64,000 nt of DNA, taken from assembly GCA_015039315.1 (NCBI GenBank), contig WIDE01000059.1, positions 5,940 through 69,939 of the forward strand. The letters run 5' to 3'. Origin of the DNA: Clavulina sp. PMI_390. Taxonomy: Eukaryota > Basidiomycota > Agaricomycetes > Cantharellales > Hydnaceae. Shown here piece after piece: positions 37,001 to 47,815 of the stretch; within the stretch, counting starts at the first letter, position 1; the number at the start of each line of letters is the position of its first letter. A program made the position numbers and the translations under genes. Below the pieces are notes generated by a model. That model saw only the letters and a list, made by a program, of their open reading frames with translations. It did not search any database and had not been told where the DNA came from.

Positions 37001-38991
37001 CCAATTATAGAGATCGCGAGAAAACTACAGTATTCGTAGCCGGGCTGCCAGCCGATGTTGTCGATGATGACCTACAGAATCTCTTCAAAGACGTGCGTCT
37101 ATCAAAAACTCTCTTCCTCTCTTTTTCTGAATGGAAATTGCCAATGGTAGTGTGGTGCGATTCGTGAGATCAAGGTATCGTCTGTTGAGGGATCACACGT
37201 TGCCACAGTAGAATTCAATGAGCGCGTCAGTCATCTTGCCCTCCACCTCTCTCACGTGTGCTAATGTTTCAGTCTACAGGCGAGCGTCCCCCCAGCTCTC
37301 ACCAAAGACAAAAAGCGCCTTCGTGGTGAGGAGCTGGCAGTGCATCAGGCCTGGCGATCGACCCTATACGTCACCAACTTCCCGGAAACATACACTGACA
37401 AGAGTATCCGCGAGTTATTTGGCAAGGTCGGATATTCATACCCATGGCACATTCGTGTGGTACTCATGCCATACTGGTTTGTTTGGACCCATAGTATGGC
37501 ACGTTGTTTGATGTACGATGGCCAAGCAAAAAATTCAAGTCAACACGACGTTTTTGCTACGTTCAATACCTCTACCCAGTGAGTCGTCTTCCTTGTACAA
37601 CGTCGGCGCCTGTCCATCTCATGACATCATTACTCTCGGCTGATAGTCTGCAGCAGAAGCAGCTCTTGTCCTTGATCAGTTCCAGCTAGGAGAAAACCGG
37701 TCCCTCAGCGTTGCTATTTCAGACCCAGAGCGCAAAAAGGATCGTACTGATGCTGACGCAGACCAGCGAGAGATTCATGTTGGCGGATTGAGTAACCATG
37801 TTGGGAAAGCTGACTTGGAGAAGCTGTTCAACAACGTACGTCCGCCATTTACCTACTAAAGATGTCGTTGAGCTCAACGTCTTTTCTCGGAAAATCATGC
37901 TACAGTACGGGACCGTCAAGGAGGTTCGACTAGTCCTTGACGATCGTGGAAGGCACAAGGGTTTTGCCTTTGTCGAGTTCACTAGCACGGTGGGCATGCT
38001 TCGCTCTTGCTCGGATGCTCGTCACTCACTTGAACTATTTTGTGGCATCTGATACAGACTGATGCGATGGGCGCGCTAGCCGCGAATAATACCGACCTCA
38101 AAGGTCGCCGACTAGCGATTACCATGGCTGACAAGCGCGTTGCTGCTAAAAAGTGCGCACTCTCTTCCGTTCCCCACTCACCTCTTCGTCTCGTTGGCTG
38201 AATAGCATATCACAGGCCACCTCCTCAATCCAACCTCCCACGGAACACCGAGGTCGTCAGTCGAACTGTCCGCCTGACTGGTCTACCAAAAGATTTAAGT
38301 TCCGAGCACGAGCCCCTGCTCCAGCAAGCCCTTGAGCAGATTATTGGCGTGGGGAAAGTAGGGCTGCTGGTGGTCCGAAATGAAAATGGGAAAAAGGAAG
38401 GGACTGTCGAGCTGCAAACTCAGGCGGTTAGTGAAATGCAGTTCTTGTCCGATAAATCAACTTATCGGTGCCTCAAAACAGGACGCATCAAAGCTCGTGC
38501 TCCAAGGAACGATGCAGTTCCAGGACATGACCATTTCGTTCTCTGAGGAAGCCCAGCGCTCAAGACCTTCCCGTCGTGCACCTGGAATTTCTTCGGGTTC
38601 AGGTGCCAAGAAACGCTTACTTCCATCCGGATCAGCAAACAATGATTCCACAACGCTTCCGCCAACGGGGAAAGCTAAGCAGAAAGGAAGAGTTAAGTTT
38701 GCTGATGAGGCAATGGATGAGGATGAGTCTCAAGTAGCTGCCGAGTTGACGGGCGAGATGCAGGAAACAGATCGACCTTCTGGTAACACTAATGCAACAC
38801 CTAGTGAAGAAGGGACATCGAGCACCGTACCGTTTGTCCCACGAGCGACAAAACGTGGTCGAGGAGGAGGGAACAGGAATCTAAGTTCCTCGCGACCTGC
38901 ATCATTGACTATGTCCACTCGCTCCGCTAGCAAGAGTGCTTCCAGCAGTGCACCAAAAGGGCAGGATGAATTCCGGAAGATGCTGGGGTAG
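34056..38991 (+). CDS. PRP24: U4/U6 snRNA-annealing factor Prp24/SART3 (HAT repeats plus RRMs)
   Basis: Predicted 1199-residue nuclear splicing factor that recycles U4/U6 by annealing the two snRNAs. 23 exons: 34056-34245, 34299-34624, 34680-34739, 34790-34800, 34859-34920, 34973-35460, 35517-35624, 35683-35713, 35784-35885, 35946-36061, 36116-36252, 36309-36507, 36594-36855, 36918-36948, 37011-37092, 37151-37225, 37280-37426, 37495-37578, 37647-37835, 37906-37989, 38058-38152, 38216-38426, 38482-38991. Every join keeps frame. Residues about 60-610 are helical HAT-type repeats, as in SART3; yeast Prp24 lacks these. A Lys-rich nuclear-signal-like segment (KRKATEVED...KEAKKVK) follows. RRMs lie near 711-785, 785-860, 872-950 (REIHVGGL and KGFAFVEF motifs) and 975-1050 (more diverged). 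The C-terminus DEFRKMLG matches the conserved Prp24/SART3 tail motif that contacts the Lsm ring. Exon 4 is only 11 bp. The PRP24 symbol is by domain logic; SART3 is an equally good name. Confidence 0.95.
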
Positions 38992-39426
38992 AATGTAGGC
39001 TGCAGTTGATGCTGCTTGAAACCTTTTGGCAAATAATGGGTTGGCTTCCTTTCCGCATGCAGTTCTCCATCAACCATTCATAATCAGATATGTTGCTTCG
39101 TCAATACCATTATTCCAAATGGCCCCGTGCCCGAACTGAAGCCCCTGATCAGCCACGAGACAATAAACGGCAATGTCTGAGTGGGAGTGACTATTTGCAG
39201 GTGTTGACACCCGAGTCACGGAGGGGGCGGCCACGCCCCTGCCTCGTGTTGCTCGCTCCTTTCATCGCCATCGCCATCGCCGCCCATAGGAGGCATCGCA
39301 CTCACTCGTCACTCTATTCTTACACGGTATCCCTACTGAATCTGCTTCCTAAACTAGTACTGTACTTCTTGCTTGAATCCCCTCAGTCATTGCTGTCCTG
39401 TCGTTCTCTGAATCAACGCATGCAAC
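38992..39426. other. Intergenic between PRP24 and the NYN gene
   Basis: Holds the 3' flank of PRP24 and the presumed promoter and leader of the next gene. The part from about 39290 to 39426 is pyrimidine-rich (CATCGCCATCGCC-type short repeats, then CT-rich), typical of a leader. No TATA box stands out and no ORF has support; the open frame 39090-39473 is an out-of-frame shadow of the leader. Confidence 0.5.
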
Positions 39427-42400
39427 ATGTATCCACACCATCGCCAGTCACCGTCTGTACCTGCTCCCACTGAATCGAGCCCTACTCCTACTACTCCAAT
39501 CCCGTTCTCCCCGTTCTCCACTGTCTCGATCGATAGTAACATCACAAGAACAACTGCCGATGGTGAGCCTACACAAATGTATTACATTGCTTGACAGGAC
39601 ACTGACACTTGAGCTAAACTGCTTCAAATACCCAATGTATCCCTCGTCCTAAATTTCAGAACCTGGAGATCTCGGCGCATTCTCATCTGTATTTCGTGCC
39701 CTCAACGAGTTCCAACGCGCTCGATTTGCCACATCCTCACCTTCCTCCTCATTCATCTCCACCTCCCGAACGGCTAGGCCACATCCTCGATCCTCCTCTC
39801 CAACCCCATCTGCATCACCCGCCTATTCCAACTACACCACTGATCTTCCTCTTGACTCCGAGTCAGAGGCTCGTGTGACGTCCGATGACGACGACGATGA
39901 CGAAGAGGATGAATCAACCTCGACCGTTCACTCTGACTCCTCCAATGCCGACCCAGACGTTGATAGCGACTCATATATATCAGATATATATGGCGAGCCT
40001 CTGGAACGACCTACGCGAACCTCCCGACGTGCTGCGGGCAGCACCTTTGGTTCAAATACTGGTACTTCATACGCCTCGCGTACGGATCGGACGCGCCACC
40101 GTGATGCGGACATGCTCTCTCATGGGCAAACGGTGTGGAATGAAGAGCCTGTGGCCTCTTATCTCGCTCCTCCCACTCCAGTACCACTTCCCAGCCCTAT
40201 CTCTCCTCCACGCACACCTGAAGTGGACGAGCCATTAGTACCTATTTCTCCACCAGAGCTAGAACCACCACGTGAAGCGGCGACACTTGGTGCTTTTGAA
40301 GGCGCTCTTGCTTTCCTCGCAACCGAGCGAGAAAGGCTTCAGAAAAAGCTAATTCGAGACCAAGATGCCGGCAATCTATTAACAGTACCTAACATCCCAA
40401 AGAAGAAGAAATCCTCTTCCTCTTCTCTAACCGCCTCGTCGTCTTCAAAGAAAGGGAGTAAATCACGAAGTGATAGGTCACGAAATCTCAGCCAACCAGA
40501 TGATACGCGCCGTGGTGGTTCTGGCTCGGGCTCAGGCTCACGGTCACGGCCGAGATCGCGAAAACCTCCAGGAGGCGAACGAGAGGCTGATCCTTCGTTT
40601 GCCTACGAGCATGAACGACCGCAAGAAGCTGTAGACTCAGACACTGACTATGCAGGCCCCCAAGGCCGTTCTTTGTCTCGTCCCTCACCATCATATCGCC
40701 GTAATGAGCCGTCGAACCACGATGACTATTCACGCTCGAGCAATCAGGGAGCCCGGGCAGCTGGCTCAACCGCTACTCCCACCTCCAAAGAAGGAGCGGC
40801 GACTAGTACGTTAGGTTCTGGGATTGCTCCCATATTTCGCCAAAGCACTCGAATTCCTGCTACCTCGACGAAAGCAGCGGTGAAGCAAACTCCAGGGCGA
40901 CATAGGCGTGGTGCATCACAAACTCAGCCGATGGATGAACCATCTCCGTCTCCGCGTACCCAAAGCCATGCTCAACACTCCCGTACACGCTCTCAACAGG
41001 AAGGGAAGGACTTTACTAGCGTGTATCAATACCCTCAGTCCGCCGAAAGTCTCTCCGCCCTCTCCCTCGAGCAGTCGTACCAGTATGCCCTCGCCCAGGC
41101 GCTCGAGCGTGACCGCCTCGTCGCATTGCGAGCCCACCTCACATCCCTATCGGGAGCTCTTGCAGCACAGTTTCCTGCCGACTCGAAACTACTCAACGCC
41201 ATCAATTTCGAGGACGACCCTATCTATCCTGCCATTGGTACTTCAGTCGCCGTACTGGGGGGGCTAGGTTTGCAGGTTGGTCTGGGAGGCGTTGAGCAAG
41301 GTGGAGGTGGAGTAGGGGCAAATGGAGAAGAGAAAGGTCGCGTGCATGTTTTTGTCGACCAGTAAGTGGTACCAAGCTTTATACAATCGTTCCTCATCCC
41401 CACGTCGCTTCCTCTAATTATGCCACATCCCCGTTCGGATGACTATGTCCAACTCATAGCTCCAATATCCTCATTGGGTTCACTGATTGGATTCGCCGTC
41501 AGTATCAAGCTCAATCCCAATCCCGATCCACGATCTCTGTTCCTGGTCAGTCTCTCGACTCCGTTCGCCTACAGATGCCCAAGCGGCCGCAGCTCTCGCA
41601 TGCTTCACTTGCTCTCCTCCTCGAGCGTGGCCGTCGGGTAGGTAAGCGTGTGCTTGTTGCGAGTAGCCCCCTCTACCAGAATCTCGACGATGTGGTTGAG
41701 ATGGGGTATCAGTTGAGTGTGTTGCAAAGGGTGCCGATACAAGAAGGCTCAGGCGCAGGGACACCTGTGGAAGGTGGCGGTAGCAATGGAGGAAGAAGGC
41801 GACCAAAACCTTCCGGAGCACATCGGCGAACTGATAGCAGTGCGAGTGCGTTCAGTAGTACTGGGGCTGGAGCTGCCAGTGGTGCAGCCGGGACTGGGGG
41901 AGGGTCGGGTGACTCATCAACAGAGTCTGGCCAGCCCTCTTCTAAATTGTCTGCACTCAAAGCAAATCTCGCATCCGCCGCCAATGGGGAGTCTCGCACT
42001 AAGGCCGGAGGAGGAGATGAAGGTTCCGGATCTGCTGGCCCGTCCAGCCACAGGCGTCATCGTTCTGAATCAAATTCCGCTTCAAGCATAATGCTCTCAA
42101 ATGCAGTTGCTAACCTCGGCGCAGACTCCGCTTCTCTGCCCACCGCAGCTGCATCAACTCGCACCCGCTATCGTGAGGAAGCCGTTGACGAGCTTCTCCA
42201 ACTCAAGATACTCCAAACCCTCATCTCTCACCCATCTCCACCACCACGTGGGTCCACAATCGTGCTTGCTACCGGAGATGGTGCATCCTCACAGTTCAAC
42301 CCTGATGGTTTCCTGGGGTGCGTGCGTACTGCCGTTGAGCGTGGATGGCGCGTTGAGTTGGTCGGATGGGAAGAGAATCGCAGTCGTAGTTGGGCAGAGC

Positions 42401-42528
42401 TGGCCGTAGAAGTGCGTGCAGCAAGAAGGGCGGCTATGGGAAGTGGGCCGGGGAAAGGGGGTTTGTTCATGATTGATTTGGAGAAGTGGGGATGGGAATT
42501 GTTCGATTCAAGGGTGGTAGAAGACTAG
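39427..42528 (+). CDS. NYN (PIN-like) domain protein with long disordered regions
   Basis: Predicted 968 residues. Exons 39427-39562, 39660-41361, 41460-42528; introns of 97 and 98 bp. The second intron lies inside the first catalytic strand, so the joined reading is HVFVDHSNILIGF (about 608-620), the NYN signature in which the Asp is a metal-binding residue. Later strands are KRVLVASSPLYQ and MGYQLSVLQRVP (about 675-705), then RYREEAVDELLQLKILQTLI (about 850) and STIVLATGDGASSQF...GFLGCVRTAVERGWRVELVGW (about 879-920), with a second acidic motif ATGD. NYN domains are PIN-fold RNases in many proteins (the MARF1 type, for example). The first 600 residues are low-complexity with an acidic run (DDDDDDEEDE). 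About 140 Gly/Ser-rich residues (about 707-847) interrupt the fold between strands. Nuclease activity is inferred from the two acidic motifs. No symbol is warranted. Confidence 0.85.
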
Positions 42529-43216
42529 AGTGTGAAGGAACCATCAGGACCTCTTTTGGCTGAATTCATTCGTGAATGTAATGTCGTGTAGTAGTAAGTG
42601 CATCTCTGGAGGTATGATACCGTCCATCACATGAATGCATACTCGTTGTAGTGATGTCAATGCCTCGTACACTCATGTACTACCAATGACACACCCATCT
42701 GATAAGCAAACCTTCGCTCGCATTATGCGTTATATAGTCCGCCCTTCGTAGCGTCCGAGTACAAGGAGAATCAAAGAAGGACAGGATAGCATTCGCGCCA
42801 AATCGTAATGGATGGGAGAAGGAAGATATATAGATTTCAGACGCGTTTGGACACCATAATCCTATAAGATTGTCAAATGCACGACCAGAGACTCTCATAG
42901 TAATGCATGACTGCGTAAGAAAGAAGGTGTCGGTTTGATCCATATAGTTTCACAGCCTGACACTATGCGCGCAATAATGAGGTGAGATGCCAGTGAACTG
43001 CGCCTCGAGGCCAGTGAAACCTATTTTTTTTTCATGAAGCAGTAGACAACACATATTTGGTAAATATAACTACAAGAGCCATGGCCGGGCGGTCTTAACC
43101 TGGCTACAGGGCCATTCTTGCCGAATAGGATGGCTGACTGGGTCAACCCGTTCCCCGTGAGTGAGCAGAAATTCCGACAGACAAACAGTCATTAGCTGCT
43201 GGACCCACAGTCTCAT
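42529..43216. other. Intergenic: 3' flank of the NYN gene and U6 upstream region
   Basis: No coding signal. The first half is an AT-rich 3' flank with TGTA-type motifs. The second half precedes the U6 gene. I find no TATA box at the usual -25 to -30 position; a TAAATATAA stretch lies about 145 bases upstream of the U6 start (near 43071). An eight-T run occurs near 43025. Confidence 0.5.
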
Positions 43217-43240
43217 GTCCTCAATATGAGTGACATTCGA

Positions 43241-43272
<32 letters not shown>

Positions 43273-43338
43273 GGCCCCTGCACAAGGATGACACGCATAA
43301 TCCGAGTGGATGATCTACGGATCATGATATTTATTTTT
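43217..43338 (+). ncRNA. U6 spliceosomal snRNA gene
   Basis: U6 forms the catalytic core of the spliceosome. The central block is essentially invariant: AAAATTGGAACGATACAGAG, then AAGATTAGCATGGCCCCTGC, then ACAAGGATGACACGCA. This includes the ACAGAGA box (43256-43262), the AGC triad and the internal stem-loop. The 5' end is placed at 43217 because GTCCTCA-ATA-TGAG(T)GAC folds as the 5' stem-loop (7 bp with one bulged T). The 3' part departs from the vertebrate form and contains ATGATC-TACG-GATCAT, a perfect hairpin with a UNCG-type loop. The gene ends at a five-T polymerase III stop. It is uninterrupted, unlike the intron-containing U6 genes of some fungi. No B box was found downstream. Exact ends are inferred. 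Confidence 0.93.
43334..43338 (+). terminator. RNA polymerase III termination run after U6
   Basis: TTTTT directly follows TATTTA at the end of the U6 sequence, and a second run of four T follows within two bases. This is the standard polymerase III terminator form. Confidence 0.75.
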
Positions 43339-43344
43339 GTTTTG

Positions 43345-43357
43345 CCCCCCCCCCCCC
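43345..43357 (+). repeat. Thirteen-C homopolymer
   Basis: An uninterrupted C13 tract lies seven bases after the U6 terminator. It is a mononucleotide repeat likely to vary in length and to be error-prone in assembly. Confidence 0.9.
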
Positions 43358-43485
43358 TCCTTCAAGTTACTTTGACCCCTTGTTCCTGCAGTATCACTAC
43401 CAAGGTGATTGAAGGGGCATGAATAGCAAGAAATATCGCTTCTAAGTTTTGTGGGCTGAACGCCGGCTATAAATACATGAATAAA

Positions 43486-46400
43486 TTATATTCTCATCGC
43501 CCGTCTAATGCTCCCTGTCTTCCCGCCGCGAGAAAGCGTGGCAGCCTCAGCCTCCGCAGCGACCTGTGCAATCTCCTCTTCAGTCAACACAGGCGTTTTT
43601 CCTCCTCCTAGGATACTATGGGACGTAAAAGACGAGTCAGTATCCCAGGGCAAGAGGTCACACAGAAATCCACTCAGGAAGAGGACGCACCGCTTCTTCT
43701 TTTTTATCACCCCAGGCTCCCCGATGGACGGCACATAAACACGATCTGAGCCTCCATCACCAGCACCACCAGTAGATGCAGATATAGCTTCTTGACGGGC
43801 TCTCCTATCTGGTACAATAGCGGCCTCGTCAAGAGTCTCGTCGGGGCTAAAGAACACGGGGATCTTTCCGCGCGCTTTCCCCGCAGTCGAGCGACCTTTG
43901 GTGGATAATGCTTCGGACGGGCGAGCGTGTGGCGGAGAAGGAGGAGCGTCTTCAGGCTCGTGTGCGCCTTCGACTCCGTCTTCCGCATCCTCGCTTTGGC
44001 CGTTAGAGCGCCGGGCTCCGCTTTGTGATTGCGAGCCACGTTTGGAGGGTTTCGAGGGAACCCATTCGTCCTCCTCATCTCTCTCTTCCTCCTCGTCCTC
44101 GTCCTCCTCTTCGTAGTCATCATCGTCATCCTGGGCGGTATGCTCTTCACTGTCATCCATACGTTTTACTGGGGACTCAACAGCGAGAGAGGGAACGGGG
44201 GGAAGTAGGACATAGGGAACGGCTCTTGGTTTTGACCCTATTGCAGATGATGTTGATGGTAGGGAAGGAAGAATAGCATAAGGCGCATCATGGGTTTGAG
44301 GAGGAATGAGCTGAGGTGCGGACACAGATGGAGAGGCGCGGAGTAGAGGGAGCTCAGTGGCCTGGGCGTGCACACCCGAGAGGCTTGCGGCAGGAGAGGC
44401 TAAGTGGTTTCGTTCGAGGATCTATCCATAGCATCCATAGTTGATCGTTACACTTATTTGATTAGAGATACATGTGTGGTAGGCCATTATGAATGACGAA
44501 CCAGGCTCTGCTCCACCTCCTGATCATCGTCATCCTCTTCATCGTCATAATCTCGATCCGTTTCAGATCCAGCATCATTGTAGGACTCGTCTGCATCACC
44601 TAGCGCGCCAGCGCGCGAGAGCATCTCAATCTTGCGGTCCATTTTGAGCTCATTCGCTTGCGTCTACGAGCAGGGAAGCGTTGTTCAGCAATCACGTCAT
44701 GAAATGTCAGTGACAAGCACGCACCTCTCTTTCGAGCCTCTCTGTGTGCAGTCGTTGCATCTCCTTCATCCTTTGTTCCATTTCAAGCATAACCGCTTCG
44801 CGAGTATCCGCTTCAACGACGGCACACCGTATCTCAGCGTCGATCCACTATGCAGAGCAAGGAGGAAGGCAAAGAGGGCAGAATAAGTATGGGTAAGAGC
44901 AGGGGCAATGGTGAGGGATGCTTACCCGCTGACGCATCGCCTCGAGCTCCTCAACCAACCGAGTGACAAGCGTATCGTCTTCTTCTTCGCTCTCCTCTTC
45001 GTCTTCGTTCTCGTCGTGCTCCTCCGCCTCTGTAACGGTAAATTCGCCGAACAATTTTCAGCAAGGTTCAGAAAAATGAGCCGGTTTCCAAGACTTACCT
45101 TCAACGACCTCAATAAGTGTTTCCACAGGGGCGCCCCCAGTAGGAGGAGCAATTGACAGCCTAACCTGCCTAACACTCGCCTCTTTCACCTTGCCACTTT
45201 CACTCAGTCGCCCTTCCTTGGGGTTAGCTGTGGATGCGCGTGGCGTGGGGGCGGCAAGCGAGCTCTCTCTTGCGTGAGAGGTGGACAACTTGCGCGAGAG
45301 AGCAGGTGCGAGCTTAGTTGTTACAGTAGAAATCTCGCTGGCGAGCGCAGCAAATTCCATCACGGCGGCGTTTTCGTGGTATCCAGTATCATATGGGTTT
45401 ACGTTCACGATCATCACCTAATACCCAGCATTAGTGATCAGCATCACCAAAAAAGACGCAATAATAAAAAATGGGAAGAGTTGAGGATTCAGACTCACCG
45501 CTCGACCGCGTCCCTCAAAGAACTCTTGGAACAGCTCAGTCAACTTGCTCATCCGATATGGCGGGATCTCCGTTCGTACAACCTTCCCAGCGCCCCCAAC
45601 AGCGCCCAAACCGACGCCTCCTACCGCACCAGCACCCATAGGTACACCCGCCTTCGCTAGCCTCCGTTGGTTGTTCCTCAAGATTCGCATGCACTGGCCC
45701 AGCACCATGAGCGAAGAGTTGATTTTATTGGCTTCATCCATTCGATCGCCGGTTGCCTGCGTGTTTTTGTTGCGCTCAGAGCCCGCAAGATCGACGATAG
45801 ATAGACGGGAAGTGTCAATAGTCTCAGTATCCTAGAAGAGACGAGATATAATGAGTCGTTATGTTAAGCGGTCTGACTCATATTCCACGCGACTGGTGTT
45901 AGGTCAACGTACCTTTTCAACATCCCTACGAATCCTCTCAACCCGCACCGCACAAACTGCGTGGCTCCTCGAGCTTTCCTTGTTGGCCACCGTTCCAAAC
46001 ACTCTCCGGTTGACCTGCCCCATCGCTATCACCCGCTTCGCTTCACTCGCGCTCTTCACATGGACTTCGGTGAGGTTGGCAATGTATTTGGCTACCCCAC
46101 CAGCAGCCGAGCGCAGGGGAAGAGCCTGTCGCGTGATGGTGGTAGGGGTGATGGACGGGCGGGTTGATGTGGAAGAGGCGAGCGCAGACTGCGCGAGATT
46201 CGGCCGAGAAACGGAACCCGACACAGAGCGTAGGCCGAGGGCCGGATTGGCGGACGTCGTTGATGAGGACGAGTTGATCCATGAGAAGGGGTTGAGGTGC
46301 GAGAAAGAGGTTTGGAGAAAGCCTCCTCCTGCTGCGCCTTTATTTGATGTACTGGCGGTTATCCCAGAAGTTCTGACTTTCGCACTTTTGGGATCGGTAG

Positions 46401-47624
46401 AGCTTGTGGTCGAAGAAGAAGAAGTGTTGAGAAGATCGAAGATTTGGTTGTTGTATATCTCCGCGTAAGAGATGAAGACGCGGTATTCATCCCACGGAGA
46501 ATCGATTGGTACCACTGTGCGAACGAGGCTGGGGGCATCAGCAAAGTTGTCATATGCAGGTAGTCATGAGGCGAACCTGTTGCATCTGTTGAGCCATCCT
46601 GTGACTGTTCTGATTCCTCGAGGAGACTCTTAACCATTGCGTCTTCTTCGCTAGGAGGGGTTACAGTCCCACTTTGCTCCTGTAAGTATACAAGCGTATT
46701 GTTAGGTAGGAATTCTCGACGTGTAAGAGAAAGTGCTCACCCCATCTTTTTCCGCATTATTTTGGTGCCCCTCGATGCTGTTGAAAACAACGTCGATGGT
46801 TCGCGGCAGGATACCACCCCGATCTTCCCCACCTTTTCCCTGAATTGTGTACGTCTTCCCTGAGTTGGTTACACCATATGCGAAGATCAAGCCGTTCTCG
46901 CCGTTCAGGAGATCCTTGACAAGTGGGAGGGTGGTGGCCTGGAACAGGTCAGATTGCGTAGTTTCGGCAGGGAAGGCCTTAGTGAATGAAAAGGTTTGCT
47001 TGCGCGAAGACGGATTGGGAACACGAATGGACGCCATGCCACTGAAGATGGAGGAAGGCGGGATCATCTCTGCCTCGGTGTTTGAAATTAGGGTGAGATA
47101 GGGAGGGATGGGCGAAGGATCACTGGATAGATCGGGTCGGACTCGTAGGTAGGACTGTTCAGAATAAAATGTTACAATGAAGTTCAACAATCGAGAATCG
47201 GTGATATTCGACAACTCGCCTTAATTGGTTCTCGATCTTCAGGCTTGGATGCAACGACAGGACGAAGAGCTTTCCTGGTAGCAGCAAGCATAGTTGCACC
47301 ACTTTTGGGGTCTGACTCTGTGGTCGGGCTAGCCCCAGCGGGCGGCGTGCTCCTGTCTGTTAGAGGCCGTAATTTCTTGGTGATCAGCTCTGAGATTCCA
47401 TTCCCACTCGCAGGTTTTGGTTTGGTTGATGAAGAGGCATTAAGTGGTCCAGACGTTGATGCAGTGCGGCTAGACCGAGTGACTCTTGCAGGGGCTGCGG
47501 TCGCGCTCGTTTTCTCGATCGAGGATGATGAGGCACCAGTAGTATTTGGTGTGCCAGCTCTCGTACGCGTAGAAGAGCGCGTGGCCATTGATCCAGTTGT
47601 ATTAGGCGATGCTTTAGGAGGCAT
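43486..47624 (-). CDS. Kinesin-6 family motor (KIF20/MKLP-like; Klp9-like in fungi)
   Basis: Predicted 1141-residue microtubule motor. Exons (minus): 47624-47220, 47154-46741, 46679-46577, 46514-45913, 45831-45499, 45417-45099, 45029-44926, 44847-44725, 44663-44502, 44421-43691, 43615-43486. The motor spans about 136-650. It starts SYLRVRP, the P-loop is GVTNSGKTYT (229-238; GVTNSGKT is characteristic of kinesin-6), switch I is NKESSRSH (485-492), switch II is DLAGSE (522-527), and PYRMSKLTELFQEFF follows. The motor is enlarged: the ISYAEIYNNQIFDLLN strand is followed by about 100 Ser/Thr-rich residues, as kinesin-6 proteins carry loop insertions. Next come an acidic stretch, a short coiled coil (EAVMLEMEQRMKEMQRL) and a disordered tail with DDDDDYEEEDEDEEEE. 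Kinesin-6 motors act in the spindle midzone or cytokinesis. Intron 1 uses a GC donor. The last intron is 75 bp and stop-free, so its retention would stay in frame. Confidence 0.94.
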
Positions 47625-47815
47625 TACGACGATCTCTCGTAAAATTCTAGTGGTGTTGGAGGACAGAGACTGCTCGCAACACGCGGTGGCCAAACAATAT
47701 GGGTTGTTGTGGTCTGTGTACCCGTGTGACGTGCTGATCTCAGCGTGTCTCGTCCCCCCTCCCGTTTCCACCTTGCGTCGTTTGTGACTGATTCAAGTGT
47801 TGTAACGAATCCACC
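47625..47815. promoter_or_regulatory. Divergent promoter region between kinesin-6 and ERV14
   Basis: The two start codons face away from each other with 191 bases between them, so the control regions of both genes must overlap here or lie within transcribed leaders. No TATA box is evident. A GTTGTTGTGGTC/GTGTGT-type stretch occurs in the middle. Confidence 0.5.

Noticed and set aside
47184..47771. Kinesin start at 47771
   Set aside because: The codon there is GTG; the ATG at 47624 begins a typical N-terminus and leaves room for a promoter.
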